Source: Bacteroidales bacterium
Lineage (GTDB): Bacteria > Bacteroidota > Bacteroidia > Bacteroidales > VadinHA17
Direction of reading: 5' to 3'
DNA length: 17,875 bases
NCBI GenBank assembly: GCA_027451265.1
Contig: DAIDJT010000017.1
Coordinates: forward strand, 1 to 17,875
Of the stretch, positions 7,695 to 15,137 are shown in pieces (position 1 is the first letter of the stretch; every line of letters starts with the position of its first letter). Position numbers and translations under genes: made by a program. Below the pieces are notes generated by a model. That model was not told where the DNA came from. It saw only the letters and a list, made by a program, of their open reading frames with translations, and searched no databases.

Positions 7695-9593
7695 AGGGAG
7701 ATAATCATTGCCCTGCAGTCAGACTATCATCCGGCACACAGGGAAAAAAGGGCCGCGAAAGAACCGTGGGAAGAACCGGTAAAAACACCAGCCGGATACA
7801 GGAAGCGCAAAATCAATGAATTCATAACGCTGAAACATCTCCTTACCTTCCTGATTCCGGTTCTTGTAACTGGCTTACTCCTGCTTGTACTGTCAAGGTT
7901 TCCCGGCCGCCACGGTAAACCTGCAGCAATCAATGAAAAATCAATTGCAGTACTTCCATTTGAAATCATAGGATCCGGAAACGGAAATATGTGGCTGGGT
8001 GATGCACTGACAGATGAGATTATTTCACAGTTGTGCAAGATTCATGACCTGGAGGTACGGCCCAGGACCTCAGTTATGAGGTACAGGGCAACGACCAAAT
8101 CAATACCAGATATCGGGCATGAGCTGGGCACAAACTATATTATTGAAGGAAACTGCCAGACATTCGATTCAATTGTCAGGATAACGGTCAAACTCATAAA
8201 TGCCAGGAAAGACCAGCAGCTATGGAGCAATGTTTTTGAAGGGACGTGGGACAACCTGCATGGCATGCAGACCAATATAGCCATTAAGACTGCAGCCACC
8301 CTCCAGGCAGTGCTCACACCCGAAGAAAAAGCACGTATCGAGAAAAACCCTACCGGAAATGCTGGAGCCTATCGTAACTTTCTTAAAGCCAACGTTCTTT
8401 CTGATAATGCCATTTATTTCCTGCTCGCGGGCAACAAGTTTGTTGACTCCATAAGCTTTACTGCTGCCATTTCGATGTACGATAAGGCTATTGCCGAGGA
8501 CCCGGGTTTTGCCCTTGCCTATGCCAGGCGCGCCATCGCACGTTCATGGGGATACTATTCGCGTCAGCTTGATGATACACATGTACTGAAATGCAAGGCT
8601 GACGCTGACAGGGCGTTTGCACTTGACAATAACCTGCCTGATGCCCGCATTGCACTGGGATTCTACAACTATTACTGTGTGAGAGATTACCGGGAAGCTC
8701 TCTCCCAGTTCAGCCTGGCAGCTGAGATGGACCCTTCAAATTATCAGCCTTCGTTCTATATCGCTATGGTTTACCGCAGACTGGGCGAATGGCAAAAATC
8801 ACAGGATCTTTTAAGGAAGGTAATCATTGACGAACCCCAGGATGCACTGGTGCTTCTCAATATCGGAACCTCATTTACCTTTATGCACAGCTTCGATACC
8901 GCCCTGGTTTATTTCAGAAAAGCAATCAATGTGTTGCCGGAATGGCCCGGACCCTACATCAACGCTATTGATGCCTGCCTGTTGAAAGATGGTAATACAG
9001 CAGGGGCTCGGGAAGTGCTTGACTCCCTCGTGGCAAGAACCGGCAACACAGAACATTTTTACAGAATCATCCTTAATATCTACGACGGCAGATACGGTGA
9101 TGCCCTGAGAGATCTGCAGTCATCAGCCAATGATGACTTCGAGTCTCCCGGCCTGCGGTACCTCCTGAGCGGACTGACCTGCAGCCTGCTTGGTGAGGTT
9201 CGGATGACCAGGGCATACTATGACTCTGCCCTGGTAACATACAAGAAGCTTATTCTTGAAAATCCGGAGGACTATTATTCTCACAGTTGTATCGGACTGG
9301 CATATGCCGGCCTTGGGAATGCAACCGACGCCGTAATTGCCGGAAAAACCGCAGTACAGCTCTCCGGTGACAGCTACCTCGTAAAACAGGATATGATCGT
9401 CAACCTGGCCAAAATATATGCCATGACAGGGAATTATCCCGATGCTATCCGGCAGGTGGAATATCTCTTAACCAATCCCTCATGGTTCTCATTGAACATT
9501 ATCAGTGTTGATCCATCCTGGAACAAGCTTTCAGAAACCCCTGAATTCAGGAAGATGGCAAAGGAATTAAGCAATTATAATAAACCTCTTTAG
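7125..9593 (+). CDS. TIR-transmembrane-TolB-like-TPR protein, copy 2
   Basis: The protein has 822 residues and is a tandem paralogue of 4582-6978. The TIR domain (8-195) keeps YDIFISYRQ, ISRTYCDPKSFAWEHEF and the candidate catalytic E96. A basic linker (RKRK, 226-229) precedes a membrane helix at about 237-258. Residues 271-400 are a clear TolB-N/FlgO-like domain: KSIAVLPFE, WLGDALTDEIISQL, and YIIEGNCQTFDSIVRITVKL cut at 338-357. TPR-like repeats cover about 440-780, for example DAIRQVEYLL near 773. The TolB-like domain is closer to the canonical form here than in copy 1. Predicted topology is cytoplasmic TIR and periplasmic TolB/TPR. The next small gene starts 23 nt after the stop, so it may share the transcript. 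Enzymatic activity and trigger are not known. Confidence 0.9.
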   Translation: MASLIAGYEYDIFISYRQNDNRHDGWVTRFVDHLKAELEATFKEDVTVYFDMNPHDGLLDTYDVDASLKEKLKCLIFIPVISRTYCDPKSFAWEHEFRAFFKSAGADRFGLKVTLHSGNVASRILPVRIHELDDEDNKLIENETGGLLRSVDFVYREPGVNRPLTPDDDEHRNLSGTRYRNQINKTANAVREIIIALQSDYHPAHREKRAAKEPWEEPVKTPAGYRKRKINEFITLKHLLTFLIPVLVTGLLLLVLSRFPGRHGKPAAINEKSIAVLPFEIIGSGNGNMWLGDALTDEIISQLCKIHDLEVRPRTSVMRYRATTKSIPDIGHELGTNYIIEGNCQTFDSIVRITVKLINARKDQQLWSNVFEGTWDNLHGMQTNIAIKTAATLQAVLTPEEKARIEKNPTGNAGAYRNFLKANVLSDNAIYFLLAGNKFVDSISFTAAISMYDKAIAEDPGFALAYARRAIARSWGYYSRQLDDTHVLKCKADADRAFALDNNLPDARIALGFYNYYCVRDYREALSQFSLAAEMDPSNYQPSFYIAMVYRRLGEWQKSQDLLRKVIIDEPQDALVLLNIGTSFTFMHSFDTALVYFRKAINVLPEWPGPYINAIDACLLKDGNTAGAREVLDSLVARTGNTEHFYRIILNIYDGRYGDALRDLQSSANDDFESPGLRYLLSGLTCSLLGEVRMTRAYYDSALVTYKKLILENPEDYYSHSCIGLAYAGLGNATDAVIAGKTAVQLSGDSYLVKQDMIVNLAKIYAMTGNYPDAIRQVEYLLTNPSWFSLNIISVDPSWNKLSETPEFRKMAKELSNYNKPL

Positions 9594-9616
9594 TATTAAC
9601 TTTAAACAATCAAGTC

Positions 9617-9832
9617 ATGACCAGTTTCGATGACAGGGAATTTATCAGGCCCGTTCCAAGACCTTTCCCGATGCACGCTCTGCAGTATTTCACTGCGCAG
9701 GATCTTAATGCGGCACAGCGGAAGGCAATAGCGACAATGCTGCTTGAGTATTATCACAAATGCGCTCAGGAAGAGGAAAAACTGATCACAGGGATGATCA
9801 GTGTAATAAATAACCTCGAAAGCAAGGTTTGA
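9617..9832 (+). CDS. Small orphan protein coupled to a B12-radical SAM enzyme
   Basis: The 71-residue protein belongs to no family I recognise. The N-terminus is proline/arginine rich (REFIRPVPRPFPMHAL, 7-22). The rest looks like one or two amphipathic helices (LNAAQRKAIATMLLEYYHKC; EEEKLITGMISVINNLE). There is no signal peptide or membrane segment, and a single Cys (about residue 49). It follows the second TIR gene by 23 nt. Its stop overlaps the TTG start of the radical SAM gene as TTGA, which implies translational coupling. It could be a substrate peptide, a small accessory subunit or a regulator of that enzyme. A repetitive or Cys-rich core typical of many modified peptides is absent. Confidence 0.7.
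   Translation: MTSFDDREFIRPVPRPFPMHALQYFTAQDLNAAQRKAIATMLLEYYHKCAQEEEKLITGMISVINNLESKV
9781..9802 (+). promoter_or_regulatory. Hairpin near the radical SAM start
   Basis: ACTGATCA and TGATCAGT form a perfect 8-bp stem around a 6-nt loop inside the end of the small gene, ending 26 nt before the TTG start at 9829. It could tune translation of the coupled gene, or be chance. Confidence 0.25.
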
Positions 9833-11403
9833 ATCCTTCTCTGAAACCTGTTTTATTGGTTGCCTTCGGCGAAGAAGAAAACCTGGGGGTGGGGTATCTT
9901 ATGTCCGTGCTGGCACAGGCCGGAATTACCAGCCGGATGATCGATATAAGGTACGACATCGAAGAAATACTGGCGGCCATAAGAAGAGAGAATCCTGTTG
10001 TGGTGGGATTCTCGGTGATCTTTGAATCGTGCCTTGATGAGTTCACCCGGCTTGTCAGATACCTGAGAAAGGCTGGAATTGACTGTCACTTTACTGCCGG
10101 AGGCCATTATGCCAGCCTTTATCCCGAAGAACTCTTCGGGTTTATCCCTGAACTTGATTCCGTAGTCAGGTTTGAGGGTGAATACACATTCCCTGAGCTG
10201 GTAAATTGCCTGGCGACAGCCAATGACTGGAGAGGCCTTAAAAATCTGGCATACCGCGAAAATGGCAGGGTAATCCTGACACCCCTCCGGGAACCTGAGA
10301 AGGACCTTGACAATTTTCCATATCCATACAGGAGACCGCTCAGGGAGTATGCGCTGGGCAGGAGATACTCCACCATCCTGTCGGGGAGAGGTTGTGCATA
10401 TAATTGTTCCTTCTGCAATACGGGGGAGTTCTACAGGCAGGCCGGCGGACCCCTGAAGCGCATCAGGAGACCGGAGGCTGTTGTGGATGAGATGTTACAC
10501 CTTTATACTGAAAACGGATGCAGGATTTTTCTTTTTCAGGATGACGACAATCCTGTAAAAACTGCCGGTGGCAATTTCTGGATGAAATCGTTCTGCAGCG
10601 AACTGGAGCGGACTGGCCTTCTTGACAGGATAATCTGGAAGATGAACTGCAGGCCTGATGAGATTGAGCCCGAGACTTTCTCGATGATGAAAAGGCACGG
10701 ACTGTTTATGGTATTCATCGGACTTGAGGACGGCACTGATGAAGGGCTGAACCGGCTTAACAAAAAGATGACTGTGGAATCTGCCAGGTATGGTATTGAA
10801 GTACTCCGGCAGCTCGGAATAGGGTTTGATTATGGCTATATCCTGTTTCAGCCTGAATCAACTTTTTCATCACTCAGGGAGAACCTGCGGTTCCTGGAAG
10901 AGATCTGCACTGACAGCCTTGTTCCCATGACCTTCCTCAGGCTCATGCCTTACTTCGGTACCCGTGTGGAACGTGAATTAAGGGAAGCCGGCCGGCTGAG
11001 GGGCCAACCCGGAAATTACGATTATAATTTCATATCCCCGGCCCTTGACGCCTGCTGGGGGGCCGTTTCTGAATGCTTTGCTGAGTGGTTGTGGGGCCGC
11101 GAAGGCGCCGTGAATCTCGCAAAATGGGTAAGGAATTGCCTTGCAGTCCGCGACCATTTCGGACAGCCAGATGAAACTGTGGAGAGACAAAGGTCACTCT
11201 ACTTCGAGACAATTGCTCAGGGTAATCTCTTCCTGGCAGAGACCATTTACGGTTTGTTCGACTATTATGAGTCAGGCTGGCACCCTTCAGAGGGGCAGGA
11301 AAGAATTGAAAAAACAGCCCTGGAATCTGACAGAAGACACCGGATGATTTGCGGAACACTCAGGGAAAACCTCGGGGAGCTGCAGGAGGAATCATGGCGC
11401 TGA
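9829..11403 (+). CDS. Cobalamin-binding-domain radical SAM enzyme
   Basis: The protein has 524 residues. A B12-binding Rossmann-like domain spans about 6-130 (KPVLLVAFG, VVVGFSV, TAGGHYASLYPEELF, VVRFEGEYTFPELV). A radical SAM barrel spans about 178-395, with the cluster motif CAYNCSFC (C189, C193, C196) followed by the conserved IFLFQDDDN and FIGLEDG. The last 130 residues are an unrecognised, probably helical, extension. Class B radical SAM enzymes use cobalamin for methylation, ring rearrangements and related chemistry; the substrate cannot be read from the sequence. The B12 domain lacks the lower-ligand DxHxxG motif, as many of this class do. TTG at 9829 is the only start that keeps the first beta strand, since an in-frame stop lies just upstream at 9811. 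It overlaps the stop of the 71-residue gene. Confidence 0.9.
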   Translation: MNPSLKPVLLVAFGEEENLGVGYLMSVLAQAGITSRMIDIRYDIEEILAAIRRENPVVVGFSVIFESCLDEFTRLVRYLRKAGIDCHFTAGGHYASLYPEELFGFIPELDSVVRFEGEYTFPELVNCLATANDWRGLKNLAYRENGRVILTPLREPEKDLDNFPYPYRRPLREYALGRRYSTILSGRGCAYNCSFCNTGEFYRQAGGPLKRIRRPEAVVDEMLHLYTENGCRIFLFQDDDNPVKTAGGNFWMKSFCSELERTGLLDRIIWKMNCRPDEIEPETFSMMKRHGLFMVFIGLEDGTDEGLNRLNKKMTVESARYGIEVLRQLGIGFDYGYILFQPESTFSSLRENLRFLEEICTDSLVPMTFLRLMPYFGTRVERELREAGRLRGQPGNYDYNFISPALDACWGAVSECFAEWLWGREGAVNLAKWVRNCLAVRDHFGQPDETVERQRSLYFETIAQGNLFLAETIYGLFDYYESGWHPSEGQERIEKTALESDRRHRMICGTLRENLGELQEESWR

Positions 11404-11410
11404 ATGAAAA

Positions 11411-11439
11411 GATCCTGCAAACATTGAATTTGCAGGATC
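11411..11439. terminator. Bidirectional hairpin terminator between convergent genes
   Basis: GATCCTGCAAA (11411-11421) and TTTGCAGGATC (11429-11439) are perfect 11-bp inverted arms around a 7-nt loop. On the minus strand the stem is followed by TTTT, fitting an intrinsic terminator for the gene ending at 11485. On the plus strand it directly follows the radical SAM stop but has only a weak T-run. Confidence 0.75.
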
Positions 11440-11484
11440 CTTACTATATAAATCACTGATCAGTCAGAAATTTTTCAGCAACAA

Positions 11485-13731
11485 TCACTGCTTGAACACC
11501 ACGATTGTTTCAGAGTAACTCCCCTGCTTCATGGTTACGAAATAGGCCCCCGGCATCAGGTTGCTTCCAAAGCTGATAGTCTCGTTATTTCTTACCTGGT
11601 ATTTTGAGAGCATTCTTCCTGTAGCATCGGTAACCGATACCTGGATGGGATTATCAGAATCTGATTCCACCTGCAGGTAAAAGTCGTACTCGGTCGGGTT
11701 TGGCCATATGAAGGTCATGAATGGCGACTTCCCGTTCATGTCATGCGGTACCCTGACAACGATCTCATTATAGGAGTAATTCCATGACATGTCACGGCAT
11801 TCAATGATAATATGATACTCCCTTCCGTTTCCTGTGCCGGATCTTTCGGCCCTCAGCATGACAGTATGTCCGTCAATGATTTCCCAGTCAGGAGCCATGT
11901 CTCCGTCTCCTGTTCCGTTGTCCGGCTCAGTACTGTAAACATAGAGCTGACATTCGGCGCTCCCGCAGTTGTCAAGGACCAAGTATTCCAGCGGAACCTG
12001 CACCATCTTATGGTCAGGCGGCCATAACGGATCATAGTTCTCCCTGAGGCCTGACACAACCGGTGCTTCACTGTCCCAGACATATACGTCAAAACTGCAT
12101 GTTGCCGTAGCGCCTTCAGCATTTGTCAGGACAAATGTATTTGTCGTTGTTCCCGTCGGGAAGAAAGAACCGGAGGGCAAGCCCGATATCTGGATCACGG
12201 TGAGGTCCTGGCCTCCGCAATTCGGGGCAGGTGTTGCATCGGGGTAATAGACATAAGCTCCGCAAAGGCCCGGGTCAGTTGAGGCATAGATGTAGGAAGG
12301 ACAGATGATCCCGGGAACCGGGCATGACGTTGCCATGAAGGCGTATTCTCCTGTCATCCTGTTAAAGGTAACGGTGTAGGTCCCCGCGGGAACCGGTATG
12401 TTGGGCCCGTCCTGGTAACCCCAGCCTGTCGGGAATCCGTAATCACCCCAATTGACATCCCATGCATTTTCCATCCTGAATTTCACTTCACCCTGATTGA
12501 ATGGGTAATCGGTAAGGGTATATGTAATCCCGTCGGAGGTTGTCATATCAATGTCATCGTACCACCAGCCGGGAAGGGCATCACCAAGGATGCCGACGGA
12601 CGGGAATTCAAACTTGTATTCACCCGTCACATTATTAAAGGTGACTGTGTATATGCCGGCTTTAACCGGAATGGCAGGGCCATGAGCTATTGCAGTGCCT
12701 GCCGGGAATTCGTCATTGCTCCAGGTATCGGTGAGGATGTCGTTTTTCCTGAATTCAGCTTCACCGTCGACAAACAGATACCCTGACAATGTATAGGTTA
12801 CACCGTCATAGGTGGTCATATTGACATCTGTCTCCTGGGTACTGTCGAGAGGTATGGCTGTTCCGGTGATGCCAATATAGTCGCTGCAGCCGGAAACACA
12901 GGTGAATGAGTACTCTCCGGTTTCCCAATTGAAGGAGATGTCATAGGTTCCCGGATTGGTAACCATAATATCCGGTCCGTACTGGTAACCTGTGCCAACG
13001 GGGAATTCATTTCCGCCCCAGTTGACCATCCAGGTGTCATCCTGCCTGAATTTGACCCTTCCGGTGGCCAGGTAATACTGAAGGGTATAATGGATACCGT
13101 CTGTTGTCTCCATATTGACATCAGTGTCCCAGCCGCTCATTGAAGACCCGAGGATACCCACCGAAGGAGTATAGGGTCCCATGTCTGTTAGTGATACATT
13201 GTCAAAATACATTGACACGGGAATTGCGCCGACCTCGAAGCTGAGTTTGTGGTAGGAGAAAATAAGGGGCGTTTTGAAGTCGATTACAACTGTCTGCCAT
13301 TCAGTGGTGGCCTGCTGTTCATACTTGTCGAACCCGATGAGACTGTTCCACCAGCCAAACACTTCTCCCAGGTAGAGACCGTATGTGCGTTCGGCATCTG
13401 CCTTTACGTCATATGACAGCCGGTACAGATGAGTTGGTTGCAGGACAAAGCCCGCCTGAACCAGTTGGAGTTCATTATACCCGTATCCCGGCCAGGCTCC
13501 TTCCGGGATGCTGCATACTCCGATACCGTCTTCCACATATATCGAAGGATTCACTTCCATTGTGGGTATAAATGAACACCACATATTCGGAGGTGCGGGG
13601 TCTCCGGGTACTGACAGAATTACCGTTGTGGTGTCAAATCCGCCATCGGTCAGAAGTTCCTGGGCGTTTCCCGGCGTGAGAGCCATGAACAACATAACCG
13701 CAACAAGCTGTGTAAAGATCTTTGCTTTCAT
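11485..13731 (-). CDS. Secreted T9SS cargo with SusE/F-like repeats and HYR domain
   Basis: The protein has 748 residues. A signal peptide (MKAKIFTQLVAVMLFMALTPGNAQ cut about 24) leads to a jelly-roll, carbohydrate-binding-like domain at 25-185 (LLTDGGFD; FDNVSLTDMG). Three SusE/SusF-like repeats follow at 191-278, 286-375 and 379-467, each with DGxxYTL, VKFR, W...FP.G and GxYxVTFN..TGEY. An HYR-like domain spans about 470-556 (CPVPGIICP; ATCSFDVYVWDSEAPVV). A beta domain of unknown type lies at 557-665. The last 75 residues are a type A Por/T9SS sorting domain (WPNPTEYDFYL, VTDATGRML, PGAYFVTM, ETIVVFK). It should cross the outer membrane via the type IX system and be surface-attached or released. 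SusE/F repeats suggest glycan binding; no catalytic domain is seen. It lies 35 bp after the M29-like gene, possibly in one operon. Confidence 0.9.
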   Translation of the reverse strand: MKAKIFTQLVAVMLFMALTPGNAQELLTDGGFDTTTVILSVPGDPAPPNMWCSFIPTMEVNPSIYVEDGIGVCSIPEGAWPGYGYNELQLVQAGFVLQPTHLYRLSYDVKADAERTYGLYLGEVFGWWNSLIGFDKYEQQATTEWQTVVIDFKTPLIFSYHKLSFEVGAIPVSMYFDNVSLTDMGPYTPSVGILGSSMSGWDTDVNMETTDGIHYTLQYYLATGRVKFRQDDTWMVNWGGNEFPVGTGYQYGPDIMVTNPGTYDISFNWETGEYSFTCVSGCSDYIGITGTAIPLDSTQETDVNMTTYDGVTYTLSGYLFVDGEAEFRKNDILTDTWSNDEFPAGTAIAHGPAIPVKAGIYTVTFNNVTGEYKFEFPSVGILGDALPGWWYDDIDMTTSDGITYTLTDYPFNQGEVKFRMENAWDVNWGDYGFPTGWGYQDGPNIPVPAGTYTVTFNRMTGEYAFMATSCPVPGIICPSYIYASTDPGLCGAYVYYPDATPAPNCGGQDLTVIQISGLPSGSFFPTGTTTNTFVLTNAEGATATCSFDVYVWDSEAPVVSGLRENYDPLWPPDHKMVQVPLEYLVLDNCGSAECQLYVYSTEPDNGTGDGDMAPDWEIIDGHTVMLRAERSGTGNGREYHIIIECRDMSWNYSYNEIVVRVPHDMNGKSPFMTFIWPNPTEYDFYLQVESDSDNPIQVSVTDATGRMLSKYQVRNNETISFGSNLMPGAYFVTMKQGSYSETIVVFKQ
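12331..13161 (-). repeat. Three tandem SusE/SusF-like repeat units
   Basis: Units lie at 12898-13161, 12607-12876 and 12331-12597 (protein order 1 to 3), each about 88-90 residues. Units 1 and 3 share VNWG and GYQ.GP motifs. Unit 2 lacks the tryptophan at the VNW position (DTWSND instead) and is the most divergent. Confidence 0.8.
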
Positions 13732-13766
13732 AGGCTTGATATTTTTATGATTAACTTATACCTGAA

Positions 13767-14972
13767 TCACTTTTTTAGGGGGACGAGGTCTCCGCCGTCC
13801 ACCAGTACTTTCCCGTCAACTGTCAGGGTGCTGCCGGGAATGTAAAAATTGTATCCGAAGGTGGACTTGTTATCTCCTCCGGCATATAGGTTGTTTCCGA
13901 TTCCGACAGTTATCATCCCGGCAGGCATCCAGCAGGCAAGCTTGCTTCCGGGTATTATGCTTACATTTGGATTGATGCCAATGTCAATGAAGGAAAATTC
14001 ATCTTTTCCTTCTGCGAAAGCATCATATAGTTCCTTAAGGCGTTCAATCCCGGACTTTGCTGTCATCGAGACAAGCTTCCCTTTCTGAAAAACAAGGATC
14101 AGGTCCTTTGCCTCAACTCCTGACCCGAAGTCAGAGGTAACAACTATCTTCCCCTCAGCGGTGCCGGGTACTGGTGCCAGTGCAACCTCGCCGGCAGGAA
14201 GATAAACCTGAGTGGCAAGAACACCTTCTTTGATATCCTCGTCTGATACGATTCCGTCAAGGACTACAATTTTTCTTCCTGTAATCATTACTTTCAGGTC
14301 GGTCCCGTTGGGGTTGGTTATATGCACCTCATTGCCGGCTTCCAATACTTTCCTAAATGAATTTCCGGTAGCTTCAAGTGCCAGGTAATCGACGTTCATT
14401 CCTTTCCAGAACATGTCTGAAAGTTCCTTGAATGTTATTCCGAATTGTTTTGCCCTGGCCTCAGTGGGATAAAGTCCGTTACCGATACCGACCTGCCTGA
14501 TCTTACGGCTTATGAAAAGGTCGGTTGCCGGGGCACTTGCCTGGCTTATGACCGCAAAGCGTTCAGCAGGAATATCTGAAAGCAGATTCGGATCTTCATT
14601 GTAAGTAATTCCAATGGCTGCATCAATGAAGCCGTAAATCTTCAGTGCAAGTTCAGGAGGGCGCGAATCATACGTTGCAGGTACTTCAGTATAAAACTTC
14701 TTGTCAAGCCTGTCGCTTCCGACTGTCAGCAGGGGGTAGCCTCCCTTCTTAGCCACATTGGCGGCGAGGTCTTCAAGCAGCTCCATATCACGCACTCCGC
14801 CCTGTATGAGGACGAATTCGCCTTCCTTTATGTTTGCGCATTGATTTACAATCTTTTGAGCAAGTAATTCTGTTTCGGCAGATTTAGTCTTGTCTGCCGT
14901 TACCTGGGCCATTATGGTCAGGCAGGGCAGCATGACAACCATGGCGGCGACTAAGATCTTAGGTTTTTTCAT
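13767..14972 (-). CDS. Exported M29 aminopeptidase-like protein with degenerate metal site
   Basis: The protein has 401 residues from ATG 14972, chosen because it begins a clean signal peptide (MKKPKILVAAMVVMLPCLTIMAQ); the frame stays open upstream, but those residues look non-coding. The body follows the thermophilic aminopeptidase (M29, AmpS/PepS) fold: an N-terminal half with VLIQGG and a C-terminal half with LPAGEVALAP, VDGIVSDED-like and LTVDGKVLVDGG. M29 enzymes are normally cytoplasmic with two metals held by two Glu, two His, a Tyr and an Asp. Here the first Glu remains (E262), but the second Glu aligns with D330, the first His with T355, and the H-x-D pair with G373/N375. It is probably periplasmic and may be a binding protein rather than a peptidase. 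Family call fairly sure; alignment was by eye. Confidence 0.8.
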   Translation of the reverse strand: MKKPKILVAAMVVMLPCLTIMAQVTADKTKSAETELLAQKIVNQCANIKEGEFVLIQGGVRDMELLEDLAANVAKKGGYPLLTVGSDRLDKKFYTEVPATYDSRPPELALKIYGFIDAAIGITYNEDPNLLSDIPAERFAVISQASAPATDLFISRKIRQVGIGNGLYPTEARAKQFGITFKELSDMFWKGMNVDYLALEATGNSFRKVLEAGNEVHITNPNGTDLKVMITGRKIVVLDGIVSDEDIKEGVLATQVYLPAGEVALAPVPGTAEGKIVVTSDFGSGVEAKDLILVFQKGKLVSMTAKSGIERLKELYDAFAEGKDEFSFIDIGINPNVSIIPGSKLACWMPAGMITVGIGNNLYAGGDNKSTFGYNFYIPGSTLTVDGKVLVDGGDLVPLKK

Positions 14973-14988
14973 TTTTGGGCGATTTTGG

Positions 14989-15000
14989 TTATTCGAATAA
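14989..15000. promoter_or_regulatory. 12-bp palindrome upstream of the M29-like gene
   Basis: TTATTCGAATAA is a perfect palindrome, 17-28 bp before the ATG at 14972. It is followed at 15001-15016 by TCCGG/CCGGA arms around a 6-nt loop. It could be an operator or leader structure, but a 12-bp palindrome is expected a few times by chance in a window this long. Confidence 0.2.
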
Positions 15001-15137
15001 TCCGGTTTGATCCGGAATTCTTCGTCTGTATCTATTGGCAAAGTTCAGTCACACAGGCGAAGACTGCTTTGCTAATCGTCCCAAAATCGTGTCTCTTTGT
15101 CCCTGAATTATTTTTTAACCCGGGCTTTACCTTCGGT

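Noticed and set aside
4582..9593. Possibility that the tandem TIR genes are an insertion-sequence or composite-element duplication
   Set aside because: No terminal inverted repeats, target-site duplications or transposase remnants were seen at either end.
9597..9604. TAACTTTA resembling a -7 element before the 71-residue gene
   Set aside because: No TTG -33 element lies near the required distance, and the gap to the upstream TIR gene is only 23 nt, so read-through is more likely.
11030..11359. 109-codon minus-strand open frame
   Set aside because: It is antisense to the C-terminal part of the radical SAM gene. Its Arg/Pro-rich composition is typical of a shadow frame.
12816..13121. 101-codon minus-strand open frame
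   Set aside because: It is an alternative frame within the SusF-like repeats of the T9SS protein and has no independent start signal.
14973..15041. 23-residue N-terminal extension of the M29-like protein
   Set aside because: The extension is hydrophilic and would bury the signal peptide; ATG 14972 gives a normal exported protein.
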